DNA from: Rubripirellula amarantea
GTDB lineage: Bacteria > Planctomycetota > Planctomycetia > Pirellulales > Pirellulaceae
Reading direction: 5' to 3'
Assembly (NCBI RefSeq): GCF_007859865.1
Contig: NZ_SJPI01000001.1
Coordinates: 682,001-746,000, forward strand
Length of the DNA stretch: 64,000 nt
Shown here: piece after piece, positions 1 to 8,895 of the stretch
How positions within the stretch are numbered: position 1 is the stretch's first letter
Layout: each line of letters begins with the position of its first letter
The notes under the pieces: generated by a model
Told to the model about the DNA's origin: nothing
The model's input: the letters and a program-made list of their open reading frames with translations, nothing else
Database searches by the model: none
Translations under genes and position numbers: made by a program

Positions 1-122
1 CAGCGGATTATCCGCACGGGAAATGGAACACCGGATAAGCCAACGAGTCACCACGCGGCCTTCACCGGTCGCTCGACATCTCTGGCCGCTGAACAAAGGC
101 TTCTGCACCACACCCAGGTCTT

Positions 123-152
123 GTTCCCTTCGATCCAGTTCCCTTCGATCCA
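123..152. repeat. 15-bp tandem duplication upstream of rpiB
   Basis: Two perfect copies of GTTCCCTTCGATCCA lie head to tail, followed by two degenerate GTTCCC-containing stretches up to about position 180. The repeat sits in the leader of rpiB. The rest of positions 1-238 shows no convincing gene. Confidence 0.7.
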
Positions 153-238
153 GGCCTCGTTCCCGCCAGGCCACGTTCCCTCCGCTATTTTCGTTTTCTG
201 TTCATCCACTCGTTCTTGCCACACGCCAACTGGCCACC

Positions 239-733
239 ATGTCGAACTCAGCCACTCCGTCGTTTCCGCTTCGCGTTGCCCTGGGCGGCGACCATGCCGG
301 CTTTCCGCTTAAATCCGCCATCGTCGAGCGTTATGGATCGCTGCTGACGAGCCTGACGGATTGCGGCACCCACAACACTGAAAGTTGCGACTATCCAGAC
401 TTCGCGATTTCGGTCAGCCGCGAGATCATCGAAGGCCGAGCCGACAAGGGCATCGTGGTTTGTGGCAGCGGTGTCGGTGTCAGCGTGGCAGCCAACAAGA
501 TCCCTGGCATCCGTGCTGCGATCTGCCACGACACCTACTCGGCTCATCAGGGCGTCGAGCACGACGATATGAACGTGCTATGCATCGGAGGCCGAATCAT
601 TGGCAGTGAACTGGCGTTCGAAATCATCGACGCGTTCTTGAAAGCCAAGTATGAACCCGGTGAACGTCACGCTCGAAGGCTCGACAAAGTCCTTCAAATT
701 GAAGCGAAGGGTCTAGGGATCCTAAACGCTTAA
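239..733 (+). CDS. rpiB: Ribose-5-phosphate isomerase B (RpiB/LacAB family)
   Basis: A 164-residue protein that should interconvert ribose 5-phosphate and ribulose 5-phosphate in the cytoplasmic pentose phosphate pathway. Visible family motifs are GGDHAG near the N-terminus, the VVCGSGVGVSVAANK segment carrying the conserved cysteine, and GIRAAICHDTYSA, followed by the HDDMNVLCIGGR stretch. The reading frame stays open 72 codons upstream, but that part is Arg/Ser/Pro-rich and unlike the family. I therefore start at the ATG giving MSNSATPS, which restores normal family length. It converges with aroC across a repeat-containing gap. Confidence 0.93.
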   Translation: MSNSATPSFPLRVALGGDHAGFPLKSAIVERYGSLLTSLTDCGTHNTESCDYPDFAISVSREIIEGRADKGIVVCGSGVGVSVAANKIPGIRAAICHDTYSAHQGVEHDDMNVLCIGGRIIGSELAFEIIDAFLKAKYEPGERHARRLDKVLQIEAKGLGILNA

Positions 734-793
734 CGTACTTGCCCGTCTAGGTATCCGGACGCAACGAAAGAAGCCTTGCCTGGCAAAATCTTC

Positions 794-858
794 CCAGGCC
801 AAAGTTCTACCAGGCCCAAAGTTCTACCGAGCCATAGTCCTACCAGGCCAAAGCCTTA
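794..858. repeat. Four-copy 16/17-bp tandem repeat between rpiB and aroC
   Basis: Four adjacent copies begin at 794, 810, 827 and 843 and follow the pattern CCAGGCCAAAGTTCTA. The second copy has one extra C, and the third and fourth carry substitutions. A fifth, weak copy may start near 781. The array fills the gap between two convergent genes. No hairpin terminator is obvious. Confidence 0.8.
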
Positions 859-894
859 CGGACTTGACTGGGACCAATACCGCAAGCCGCTCGA

Positions 895-2124
895 TTACCA
901 CAGCTTGTGCGAATCGACATCAATGCATCGGGCTTGATGCGATAAAACGGCGTTAGCCAACTCGATCGCCATGCGTGATTCCAAGGTCACGCCCGCTCGT
1001 ACTCCGACGCAAGGATCATGTCGGCCTTTTTCAAGTTCGAAATCGATCTCTTCCAGGTTCTTTCGCACGGACTTTTGAGGCAAATTGATCGTCGAAGTGG
1101 GCTTAAACCCGACCCGCATCACGATTGGCGTTCCTGTCGTGATGCCACCGATCATGCCGCCATGCGTGTTGCCCTGGTATCCGTCGCTGCGAATGGGATC
1201 GTTGTTTTGACTGCCCGTTCGCTCGATCACATCGGTTCCAGATCCAACTTCACACGACTGCACAGCGTTGAGTCCGCCGAGTGAACCCATCAATCGCACT
1301 TTCAAGCTTTGATAAAGCGGGTCTCCGGCGAGTGCTGGCACATTCACCGCGACCACTTCCACCGCCGCACCGATCGAATCACCACGTTTACGAGTTTCTT
1401 TGATCAACTCGGCGGCTTCATTGGCGAACTTAGCATCGAGCGTCGCGATTTCATTTTCGCTCAATGATGCTTGCCACTTTGCGATCGCGTCGGCGGAAAC
1501 GTTGCCGGTACCGACTTCCGCCGCCAGCGACTTGCCCGCCTTCAACGGTCCCACTTGGTAAATCGAAGACAAAAACACAGTCCCAAACTTATCAAACAGC
1601 ATCGCACGGGCCACTCCGCCCCCGATCACATCGCTGATCGTTGATCGGTAGCTGCTTCGACCACCACCACGGACATCGACAAACCCTTTGGATTGATGGA
1701 ACTTAACCAGGTCGGTATGGCCGGGCCGAACTTCACCTTGATCGCCGATTAGCTGCGTGTAGTCGCCGGACTTCTTAGACGTCGACAACACCATCGCCGC
1801 AATCGGTTCACCTGTGGAGAAGCCTTCGTCGTAGCCTTCGGTAGAATACTCGGCACCATCGACTTGAACGCTGATTTGATTGCCGGCAAGAAGTTTCTGT
1901 GAGTCCTGTTGAAACAGCCCTGACAGGAATACGACCTTGTCCTTTTCATTGCGGGGCGTGCCGTGCTTATTGCCGCCCGGCCGACGTCGATCGAGCAGGC
2001 TTTGGATGTCAGATCGGCGAATATAGATTCCTGGCGGGCATCCAAAAACGATCGTTGTTACCGCTGGACCGTGAGATTCACCGGCACCAGCCACGCTAAA
2101 GAAAGGTCCGCCGAGAGTTTCCAT
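895..2124 (-). CDS. aroC: Chorismate synthase
   Basis: A 409-residue protein expected to convert EPSP to chorismate using reduced FMN, the last common step of aromatic amino acid synthesis. The N-terminal GESHG motif, RRRPGG, the RPGHTD segment, RGGGRSSYR and NTHGGMIGGITTGTPI match the chorismate synthase signatures in the expected order. Length is slightly above the bacterial norm because of an insertion in the middle (about residues 190-250). It stands alone here, converging with rpiB and divergent from the desaturase gene, so no aro operon is visible. trpA lies about 44 kb away on the same strand. Confidence 0.95.
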   Translation of the reverse strand: METLGGPFFSVAGAGESHGPAVTTIVFGCPPGIYIRRSDIQSLLDRRRPGGNKHGTPRNEKDKVVFLSGLFQQDSQKLLAGNQISVQVDGAEYSTEGYDEGFSTGEPIAAMVLSTSKKSGDYTQLIGDQGEVRPGHTDLVKFHQSKGFVDVRGGGRSSYRSTISDVIGGGVARAMLFDKFGTVFLSSIYQVGPLKAGKSLAAEVGTGNVSADAIAKWQASLSENEIATLDAKFANEAAELIKETRKRGDSIGAAVEVVAVNVPALAGDPLYQSLKVRLMGSLGGLNAVQSCEVGSGTDVIERTGSQNNDPIRSDGYQGNTHGGMIGGITTGTPIVMRVGFKPTSTINLPQKSVRKNLEEIDFELEKGRHDPCVGVRAGVTLESRMAIELANAVLSHQARCIDVDSHKLW

Positions 2125-2363
2125 GGATCCATCGCACTACGAGAATGTTCAAAGAACCCAGCATAATCCGCGATGCCGACGGCGCAGAGGCCTGCATAAA
2201 TCGCCTGACCGCTTCGATTTCTAACGGGTACACCTCCGGTGCTGGAATTATTAGCTGGCTTGGAAAATTTGCGGGCCGTCAGCTTCGCTGCTCGTGTTAA
2301 GGTGTGGCTGAAAATTTGAACACATTGTTCGTTTTCCCAGGACCTTTTACTCGATGGACCGCG

Positions 2364-3383
2364 ATGTCGACCGTCACCGAACCTGCTGAAAATGCCGATT
2401 CCACAGTCGTTGAACTCCTCAAAGACTCGTCTGAAACTAAACAAGCAAGTTCCCCCAGTTCCCAAGCACGCCCCGCTGGTGCGACCCAAAAGCGGGTCCG
2501 CTGGGACTACATGATCGTGTTCGGTGCGGTTCACGCAGCGGCGCTTTTGATTTTTGTCCCGTACTTCTTTAGCTGGCCGGGCGTAATCGCGTTCTGCATC
2601 AGCATTGTGCTTTTCGGTATCCTTGGGATCCCCATCGCCTTTCACCGAATGCTGGCACACAAGAGCTTCAAATCGCCCAAGTGGTTCGAGCGAACGCTGG
2701 TAACGCTTGCCATGTGTACCGCACAAGAAACGCCCGCGCGATGGGTCGCGTGGCATCGAAAGCATCACAGCCACAGCGATGAAGTCGAAGATCCACATTC
2801 GCCGCGAGTGAGCTTTTTGTGGTCGCACTTGGATTGGTTGCTGCATGAAAACACCAGTTCGATGTCTACGTTTACGCTTTACCACAAGTACGCCAAGGAC
2901 ATCTTGGACGATCCTTACTACCGCTGGCTCGAAAAGTTGCCGCAAGCCGCAGGCATCATTTTCTTCGTTCACTCGCTCGTCTACCTGAGCCTTGCTGCGA
3001 TTGGTTCAGTGATCGCGTTCGGCCTGACCGCGGAAGCAGTTCAGATGACGGCCAGCATTTTCGTTTGGGGCGTGATCGCGCGAACGGTCTACGTTTGGCA
3101 CATCACGTGGGCGGTCAACTCGGTGACTCATTTGATCGGCTACCGCACTTACGAAACGACCGACGACAGCAAAAATTGTTGGCAAGTCGCGTTGCTGACC
3201 TTTGGCGAAGGCTGGCACAACAACCACCACGCTGACCCGGCCGCTGCATCCGTCCAGCATCGTTGGTGGGAAGTGGACCTGAACTATTACATCATCAAGA
3301 CGTTCGCTCTCTTCGGCCTAGCCTACGACATCATCCCACCGAGGCATGTGCGTAAAGCTCGCTCACTAGCCAAAAGCAAGTAA
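2364..3383 (+). CDS. Membrane fatty acyl-CoA desaturase (delta-9 type)
   Basis: A 339-residue integral membrane protein of the acyl-CoA/lipid desaturase family, expected to introduce a double bond into saturated acyl chains using a di-iron centre. The three histidine boxes are present: HRMLAH, HRKHHSHSD and HNNHH. Two hydrophobic pairs flank them, around residues 48-90 and 200-245. The first 40 residues are polar and Glu/Ser-rich. An in-frame ATG 60 bases upstream is possible, but the MSTVTEP start is closer to the family. Family membership is clear; the exact regiospecificity and the acyl carrier cannot be read from the sequence. Confidence 0.88.
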   Translation: MSTVTEPAENADSTVVELLKDSSETKQASSPSSQARPAGATQKRVRWDYMIVFGAVHAAALLIFVPYFFSWPGVIAFCISIVLFGILGIPIAFHRMLAHKSFKSPKWFERTLVTLAMCTAQETPARWVAWHRKHHSHSDEVEDPHSPRVSFLWSHLDWLLHENTSSMSTFTLYHKYAKDILDDPYYRWLEKLPQAAGIIFFVHSLVYLSLAAIGSVIAFGLTAEAVQMTASIFVWGVIARTVYVWHITWAVNSVTHLIGYRTYETTDDSKNCWQVALLTFGEGWHNNHHADPAAASVQHRWWEVDLNYYIIKTFALFGLAYDIIPPRHVRKARSLAKSK

Positions 3384-3451
3384 GCGATTTCAGCCCAAGC
3401 AGCAGGCCGACGTCTATCCAGCACTAGCGTCGCGGCCGGCTCGTTGCAGCG

Positions 3452-5317
3452 TCAAGGTTGGGCCATGTGATCGAGCAAACGGCCAACGTAACCCCCAACT
3501 CGTTCCGGTGGGTCAAAGCTGCGAGGCAACTCCGCCAACCGAGCTTTGACGGATTCACTTTTTGGCACTCTCATGTCGATCACGTTTAACGCCGCGGTCG
3601 CAACATAGTGGCCGTAGTCTTTAACGTTCGCGAGTTCAAGCAAACGATCACTGGCTTGCTGGTGCATTTCTTTCTGTCCGCTGCTGAGAATTCCATCGCA
3701 GGCTGCGACAGCAACGCTCGGCGAGTCATCTTGCATGAGCGGCAGCAAGCTGGCAGTTTCGCCCTTCAACGCGAGGCCTCGAGCACCCCAAAAACGAAAG
3801 ACGGGTTGTTCATCACTCGCAAGCTCTAAAAGTGAATTGGCACTAAGATCGCCGCTGGTCGCATCCCAAGCGGCATTCACAAGTCGCGTGAAATCAATTT
3901 GTCCGCTCAGGGCGAACTCTCGAGGCGATGTTTTGTCCGCGACTCGGTGCATTTCTGCTTCGGGAAACAAGCCCATGTCGGCCGTGGAAACCATCCAGTC
4001 CTTCAACGCGGACCGAAGTTCATCTAGCTTCGCTTTCTGATTCGGATCGGCCGCGATATTGTCCACCTCGTCGGGATCGGATTGCAAATCAAACAACTCC
4101 TCATACGGTTTGTTTTGCCAAAACTTAGCTTGCGATTCATTCAGTTCTCCCGCGTCAAACATCGCTTTCCAAACCGAGGTGGTCGGTGTCTCGAACATGA
4201 AGTCAACATGCTTCAGATATGGGCGATCCGGATAGAAGTGTCGCATGTAGACGTACCGACCATTGGTCACGCTACGCACCAAATCGATCCGTTCATCCAT
4301 TCGACCTCGATAGCCAAACAAGTAGTCCTTTTCTGGTTTGGCCTTGGCTCCTGCGAACGCGACACCTTGCATATTGGTGGGTGCTTCGAGCCCGGCTAGC
4401 GAACAAAGTGTCGGTGCAAAATCGACGAATGCGACCTTCCGCGACGTCACACCACCGTTGGAATAGTCGGCGGGTGCGAGCGAGCGGAACGCTTCGGGAA
4501 CATGTACCAACAACGGTACTCGCAGACCTGAATCGAAAGGCCAGCGTTTGCTGCGCGGCATGCCGCTGCCGTGATCACCGTAGTAAAACACGATCGTTGA
4601 ATCTGCTAAGCCGGCCTCTTCAAGCTCGCGAAGTGCCTTGCCTACTTCACGGTCCATCGCTGTCATCTTGTCGTAGTACTGCGCCCAATCGTGCCGGACT
4701 TCTGGCGTATCGGGATGATAAGCGGGCAACGGCGCTTTGGCGGGATCATGGACTAATGTGTGAGGGCGAACTCGGATCTTGCTTTCGTGCGTGATGGTGA
4801 AGTTGAAGATATGAAAGAACGGTGTTTCTTTAGTGGGACGACTCTTGTAGTGAGCTTTCTTGCCGGACTCATGCCAACCCGCTTCTTGCGACGTGAAGTT
4901 GTAGTCCGTCTTGGTGTGATTGGTGCAGTAGTAACCGGCCTCACGAAGCAGTTGCGGATACAACTTCATGTCGCTGGGCAGCGTTACCCCGCTTCGCATG
5001 TGATGCCCGCCCAAGCTGGTTGCATACATGCCGGAGATCAGCGTGGTACGCGCTGGCGCACAAACCGGTGCGTTAGACCAACATGTTTGATAACGCAACG
5101 ACTTGGTGGCCAAAGCATCAATGTTCGGGGTATCCGCATAGGAATCACCGTAGCAACCAAGTTGCGGGCCATTGTCCTCGCTGACCAACCATAGAATGTT
5201 TGGTTGCCCAGTCTTGTTGGAGGAAACTACCTGGGTTTCGTCGGCACTACTAATGCCGCTCGATACGATGCCAAACGCGAGTAGCAACGCAACGGAGAAT
5301 AGGTTTCGAAGATTCAT
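3452..5317 (-). CDS. Exported sulfatase (formylglycine type)
   Basis: A 621-residue sulfatase of the alkaline-phosphatase superfamily. The start at MNLRNLF gives a clean signal peptide (hydrophobic residues 7-24, likely cleaved near SSA-DE). The activation motif CAPAR at about residues 86-90 is the Cys-x-Pro-x-Arg form needed for conversion of the Cys to formylglycine. Metal-binding candidates include LVSEDNG near residue 47 and YYGDHGSGMPR in the middle. The C-terminal part, after about residue 440, resembles the HEAT-like tail seen in many planctomycete sulfatases. The substrate is unknown. No partner sulfatase or anaerobic maturase is adjacent. Confidence 0.9.
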   Translation of the reverse strand: MNLRNLFSVALLLAFGIVSSGISSADETQVVSSNKTGQPNILWLVSEDNGPQLGCYGDSYADTPNIDALATKSLRYQTCWSNAPVCAPARTTLISGMYATSLGGHHMRSGVTLPSDMKLYPQLLREAGYYCTNHTKTDYNFTSQEAGWHESGKKAHYKSRPTKETPFFHIFNFTITHESKIRVRPHTLVHDPAKAPLPAYHPDTPEVRHDWAQYYDKMTAMDREVGKALRELEEAGLADSTIVFYYGDHGSGMPRSKRWPFDSGLRVPLLVHVPEAFRSLAPADYSNGGVTSRKVAFVDFAPTLCSLAGLEAPTNMQGVAFAGAKAKPEKDYLFGYRGRMDERIDLVRSVTNGRYVYMRHFYPDRPYLKHVDFMFETPTTSVWKAMFDAGELNESQAKFWQNKPYEELFDLQSDPDEVDNIAADPNQKAKLDELRSALKDWMVSTADMGLFPEAEMHRVADKTSPREFALSGQIDFTRLVNAAWDATSGDLSANSLLELASDEQPVFRFWGARGLALKGETASLLPLMQDDSPSVAVAACDGILSSGQKEMHQQASDRLLELANVKDYGHYVATAALNVIDMRVPKSESVKARLAELPRSFDPPERVGGYVGRLLDHMAQP

Positions 5318-5540
5318 GGGGGGGGACAACGGAAAGGGCAGGATGGACACGGAAGGGGCAGGGTGGACGCAGAACCGAGTTGTTCTGACGTACCATCCTA
5401 ACCACTCCCGCAAGTCGGTGGGCCGCGACGCAACAACCATCCGACCACCATCATTCCCAACTCAAACGCCGTCACCTCTGGAGTAGCGAGGGCTAGGGCG
5501 AACCGAACCAACTTATATCCTAAGCTGGCTCTAGCGATCG

Positions 5541-5951
5541 TCACCTTGGCTTGACCCCAGAGGCATGCGATTTTTTTGCGGCAACGATGCCTCGACCGTG
5601 ATCGGCACCACCAGCCAGTTTTGCAAGCGACTCGATCATCGCTTCGTGTCGATTCGCGGCGGCTCGCTCGTGCTTTTCACGCTGCGAAATTTCACGCCGC
5701 GTCATCTCTTCTTCTCGGACTCGCAAGAAGTAGCCTCGCAGTAAGATCGTGCCGCCAATCACAAGGCTGGCGAGAAAAACCAATCCACCTTGCGTGTACA
5801 ACGCGTTCTCAAGTCGGCCTTCCCACGAGTCCTCCGATGGCCAATGCAACATGATCTCACGCATGACCAAGTGACCATGCGACAAGACCATCGTCGACGC
5901 CATCGTGATCGCGCACCAAAGGGTCGTGATCATTCTTTGCTTCGGACTCAT
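5541..5951 (-). CDS. Small two-helix membrane protein of unknown function
   Basis: A 136-residue protein that I do not recognise. Two hydrophobic segments (about residues 9-25 and 55-75) are followed by a highly charged stretch (VREEEMTRREISQREKHER) that could form a short helix or coiled coil, and a basic tail. This suggests a small inner-membrane protein with a cytoplasmic C-terminus. It starts at ATG 5951 and stands alone: the sulfatase gene begins 224 bases further along on the same strand, and the opposite side is a long non-coding region. Confidence 0.6.
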   Translation of the reverse strand: MSPKQRMITTLWCAITMASTMVLSHGHLVMREIMLHWPSEDSWEGRLENALYTQGGLVFLASLVIGGTILLRGYFLRVREEEMTRREISQREKHERAAANRHEAMIESLAKLAGGADHGRGIVAAKKSHASGVKPR

Positions 5952-6238
5952 CTTTCACCTCCCCGATTCATTTCGGTTCCATTACAGACAACGAGTCGCG
6001 AAACGGGTTCGCAAGAGAGCACGCCGTGCGTTACTCAAACTGGCAATAAATTTGAATCGGACTTTTCTATTCACCACGCTGGATAACACCTTGGTCTCGG
6101 GCAAATCCGCCGACCTCACAATTTGCTGAAAATTTGATCTTTCTCGTTGAAAAAAAAATCGCCCCTTACAGTCGTTTAATACTGCGAAGGGTCCCGCAAG
6201 CACCGGAGCGTCGTTTCACGTTCGTATTGGAGGATGGG

Positions 6239-6328
6239 TTGTCACGAAATGTTTCAATGCTATTTCCCTTATCGGCGTTTTTGTTTGCCTGTCTATCGGG
6301 CTGCTATCAGCAACCACCCACACTCTGA
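6239..6328 (+). CDS. Candidate 29-residue lipoprotein-like peptide
   Basis: A TTG codon lies five bases after a strong GGAGG ribosome-binding sequence (6231-6235) and opens a 29-codon frame. The peptide has a hydrophobic core, LFPLSAFLFACLSGC, that ends in a plausible lipobox (LSGC), then only seven more residues (YQQPPTL). If real, it would be an entericidin-sized lipopeptide or a leader peptide for the operon starting at 6719. An internal ATG at 6257 is an alternative start without a good ribosome-binding site. Its small size makes chance a serious alternative. Confidence 0.3.
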   Translation: MSRNVSMLFPLSAFLFACLSGCYQQPPTL

Positions 6329-6445
6329 GAGATCGGGGGCTTGGATCAAATTTGCTGACCAAGCTAGGCGGTTTCGGTCCCGAGAAAGGATGTTCCGGTG
6401 AAGGCAATAATCCTTGTCCGCCAAAGAACTTCAATCTCGCGCCGG

Positions 6446-6511
6446 GAACCCCGTGCAACGCAATTGAGAACCCCGTGCAACGGAACTGGGAACCCCATGC
6501 AATGGAAATGG
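6446..6511. repeat. Three-copy 22-bp tandem repeat
   Basis: Copies start at 6446, 6468 and 6490, an exact 22-base period. The first 15 bases are GAACCCCGTGCAACG, with GAACCCCATGCAATG in the third copy, and the last seven bases vary more. It lies about 210 bases upstream of the gene at 6719. Confidence 0.8.
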
Positions 6512-6718
6512 AGTGTTCGATAGGTGCTTCAATGGCCCAGAGGACAAGACTTGAGATCCGTTCATTGACTTGGGAAGACTCTGGAAAGCAGCCGGAGTCC
6601 GAAATGGCGGGAACGATAAGAATTGAAATATGTCCGGGCTTACCCCCTTTTGATATGTTGACGTAACCGAGGGTTAGCCTTCACTGACTTTAAATGGAAG
6701 ATTACGAGTACAGTCATC

Positions 6719-7873
6719 ATGTGCTGGATTGCTAAGTATCGTTCCACATTCCTAGCGAGTCTTTGGTTCACCTGGTGCGTCTTTACCAGTACACCCGGGG
6801 TGGGCATTGCGAGTGATTTGCCGGATGCCGATGAGATCAACCGGGAGAGTTGGGCTCGCGATTATTTCTACGGGAAAAAGTTCCGGTACGAGGTAAAGAT
6901 CACCGATCACGCAGATACCGAGCAGTCGAGTCTGTACGCTGGTCTTGATGAGATCGCTTATCAAGGAACTCGGGAACTCGTGATCGGGCGTCCAAACAGA
7001 CCTGGTGGATTCGCTCCCATTCGCGTCATCCATTTCCAAAAGAATCAAGGTGAGCCGCATACCGACGAAGATCCGCTGATGACCTATTTCAACGGATCTG
7101 ATGGCAAAGAGTCCAGAATTTTCGAGAGGCGACTGTTAACCAATTTTGCCGGGCAGGGGAATGGCTTGTCCTACGGTCGGGTGCATGTGGCATTTGCCAT
7201 TTACGTTCTCTCAGATGACCCCTTTTTGAATGCGTTGACACCGGCGGTGTCCAAGTTTGTGGGAATCGAAAGCAGTGAATCCAGGCCATCGGTAAAGGAC
7301 GATTTCTCAATTACTTTGGTCAAGCATGTCGCTGACCGGGATGCGATGGAATTCACTCCTAAGCTTGCCGAGCTTACGAACCTTGCCGAGCGTACCGAGA
7401 GGGCGAACATGCAGTACGTGGTCAGTTCTTGGCCCGAATACTTGACCCTTGAAAGTTGGGACCGCAATATCAATCCCCCAAACACGAGAGCAACGGGATT
7501 GTCGGTAACGGAACTCAAAACACATGGCGACCATCGTTACCCAGAGAAGGGAAAACGCGTTACCCACTTTCAGTCGCAGGAGTTTCGATTGCTTGAGATT
7601 ACTGATCTGAGCGATTCTGAACTTGCTTCCTTTGAATGGTTTCCGCCATGGCCCACGGGTACAAGCATCTTTGTTGAAGCGGAATTAAAGAGGAAGGAGA
7701 TTCCTTTTACTTCCGAAGAGCGAAAGAAAATTCGAGCGAGGTCGGTCGAAAACACGCAATCAAAAGTCGAGGCAGCAAAGGTCCCTTACTTCTGGATGAA
7801 TGTTGTCCTGGTAACCATCATCATTGCGCTGTTTCTGCTGCGTTCTTGGCGACAGGAACAAGCGCATGCTTAG
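6719..7873 (+). CDS. Exported, C-terminally anchored protein of unknown function
   Basis: A 384-residue protein that I do not recognise. The N-terminus has a signal peptide (hydrophobic residues about 10-30, cleavage near GIAS-DL). The body is mixed and mostly soluble. A single hydrophobic helix near residues 358-377 (MNVVLVTIIIALFLL) is followed by a short basic tail, so the body is predicted to lie outside the inner membrane with a C-terminal anchor. It is the first gene of an operon whose next start codon overlaps its stop by eight bases (ATGCTTAG at 7866-7873). The neighbours are a small membrane protein, a DUF1573 protein, a membrane glycosyltransferase and a pseudopilin, which suggests a role at the cell envelope; that is inference only. 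Confidence 0.75.
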   Translation: MCWIAKYRSTFLASLWFTWCVFTSTPGVGIASDLPDADEINRESWARDYFYGKKFRYEVKITDHADTEQSSLYAGLDEIAYQGTRELVIGRPNRPGGFAPIRVIHFQKNQGEPHTDEDPLMTYFNGSDGKESRIFERRLLTNFAGQGNGLSYGRVHVAFAIYVLSDDPFLNALTPAVSKFVGIESSESRPSVKDDFSITLVKHVADRDAMEFTPKLAELTNLAERTERANMQYVVSSWPEYLTLESWDRNINPPNTRATGLSVTELKTHGDHRYPEKGKRVTHFQSQEFRLLEITDLSDSELASFEWFPPWPTGTSIFVEAELKRKEIPFTSEERKKIRARSVENTQSKVEAAKVPYFWMNVVLVTIIIALFLLRSWRQEQAHA

Positions 7874-8138
7874 TTCGCACGGAGACCTGATTCATAGCAG
7901 CGATCTTACTTTGCTAGATTCGCAAACCAATGAACGACTCAAATTTGCAAACGATGATTTGATCGAACTTCCAATCATGGCAATCTCCCCTGAATCTCTC
8001 CAGCCTTCGTTTGCAAAGTTTGTATTTTCGTTTTTTACGCATTTGATACAGTCCAGTTGGATCACACTGGCGGGGCTGTTGACCCTCGTTTGCATTACTT
8101 TCTCCAAGCGAAAGCGATCGGGGCTTTCGAATGCCTAA
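7866..8138 (+). CDS. Small single-helix membrane protein of unknown function
   Basis: A 90-residue protein starting at the ATG that overlaps the stop of the preceding gene by eight bases. It has a polar N-terminal 50 residues and one membrane helix (about residues 61-80, WITLAGLLTLVCITF), then a basic SKRKRS tail. Its own stop overlaps the next start, again by eight bases (ATGCCTAA at 8131-8138). I do not recognise the family. Position and coupling imply that it is translated together with its neighbours and may contact the similar C-terminal anchor of the upstream protein. Confidence 0.6.
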   Translation: MLSSHGDLIHSSDLTLLDSQTNERLKFANDDLIELPIMAISPESLQPSFAKFVFSFFTHLIQSSWITLAGLLTLVCITFSKRKRSGLSNA

Positions 8139-8859
8139 CGTGAATTATCCCCGGTTATGGATTAGTTTACTGACTGTCGTTGCGGTGCTTGATTGCGGTT
8201 GCAAGCCAAACAATAGACAAGCAGGATTGAAGTTTTCAGAACCCGAATACCATTTTGGAACCATCCAGTCCGGCGAAGACGAAACGCGAACGGTCGAACT
8301 TCGCAACCCTGGTAGCACGGCTATGCGAGTCGACCGTGTGGTGGGCAGTTGCAATTGCTTCGAGATTGATCAAGCTCCCATCGAGCTAGAGGCAAATTCA
8401 AGCTGCGCGATTGAGTTACGATTCAGCAGCGTGATTGGTGGCCCGAACGCTTACAAAGTACGGGCAATTGCCAATGACCACACGCTTTGCGAAACGATCG
8501 TTCGCTTTGAGGGCAGAAGGGAGCTGACGTTAATTCCTCCGAGGGCTTTTGTAGGCACATTGCGTGTGGGTCCTCAAACATCCGATGTGCTAATCCCTGT
8601 CGCTTTCCGCGTTCGTAACGAACACAATTTGCCCCTGACGGCCATCAAGCTCCAATCGCTCCTAACCGATTCCCCGCTGAGGGTGACGTTGGATGATTCG
8701 GACTTTGTGGATTCAGGTTCATTTCTCTTGAACGTTCGAGGAAGCCGCGAAACTAAGCAACGCGGATTTCATCATCAACCGGTACGGTTGGACATCGCAC
8801 ACGGTGATGGTTCGAAGACCATCGAAGTGATCATCATTGCAGACCTGCACAATGAATGA
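8131..8859 (+). CDS. DUF1573-domain exported protein
   Basis: A 242-residue protein. After a hydrophobic N-terminal segment (about residues 9-24) comes a DUF1573-like Ig-fold domain of the ASH/HYDIN type, marked by the YHFGTIQSGE start, the ELRNPGSTAMRV strand and GSCNCFE. DUF1573 proteins are common in planctomycetes and Bacteroidetes and are thought to act outside the cytoplasm. The Cys at the end of the signal segment (LDCGC) is a poor lipobox, so lipidation is uncertain. The stop overlaps the candidate start of the next gene by eight bases (ATGAATGA, 8852-8859), matching the two previous junctions. Confidence 0.78.
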   Translation: MPNVNYPRLWISLLTVVAVLDCGCKPNNRQAGLKFSEPEYHFGTIQSGEDETRTVELRNPGSTAMRVDRVVGSCNCFEIDQAPIELEANSSCAIELRFSSVIGGPNAYKVRAIANDHTLCETIVRFEGRRELTLIPPRAFVGTLRVGPQTSDVLIPVAFRVRNEHNLPLTAIKLQSLLTDSPLRVTLDDSDFVDSGSFLLNVRGSRETKQRGFHHQPVRLDIAHGDGSKTIEVIIIADLHNE

Positions 8860-8895
8860 ACCCAACACTCGCGCTGGCCAACCTGGTTTTCAACG

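Larger units (their letters stand above)
5952..6718. other. Long intergenic region upstream of the 6.7-11.5 kb operon
   Basis: No ordinary-length gene is supported here. It contains a candidate very small lipoprotein (6239-6328), a run of eight or nine A residues near 6150, and a three-copy 22-bp repeat at 6446-6511. The operon promoter is presumably in the last 200 bases, but no clear -35/-10 pair was found. Confidence 0.5.

Noticed and set aside
23-238. Extension of the rpiB frame upstream by 72 codons
   Set aside because: The segment is rich in Arg, Ser and Pro, contains a tandem duplication, and has no counterpart in RpiB; the ATG at 239 gives the normal length.
2058-2972. Long open frame on the minus strand overlapping aroC and the desaturase
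   Set aside because: It covers the 5' ends of two well-supported genes in other frames and has no recognisable domain; it is a shadow of GC-biased codon use.
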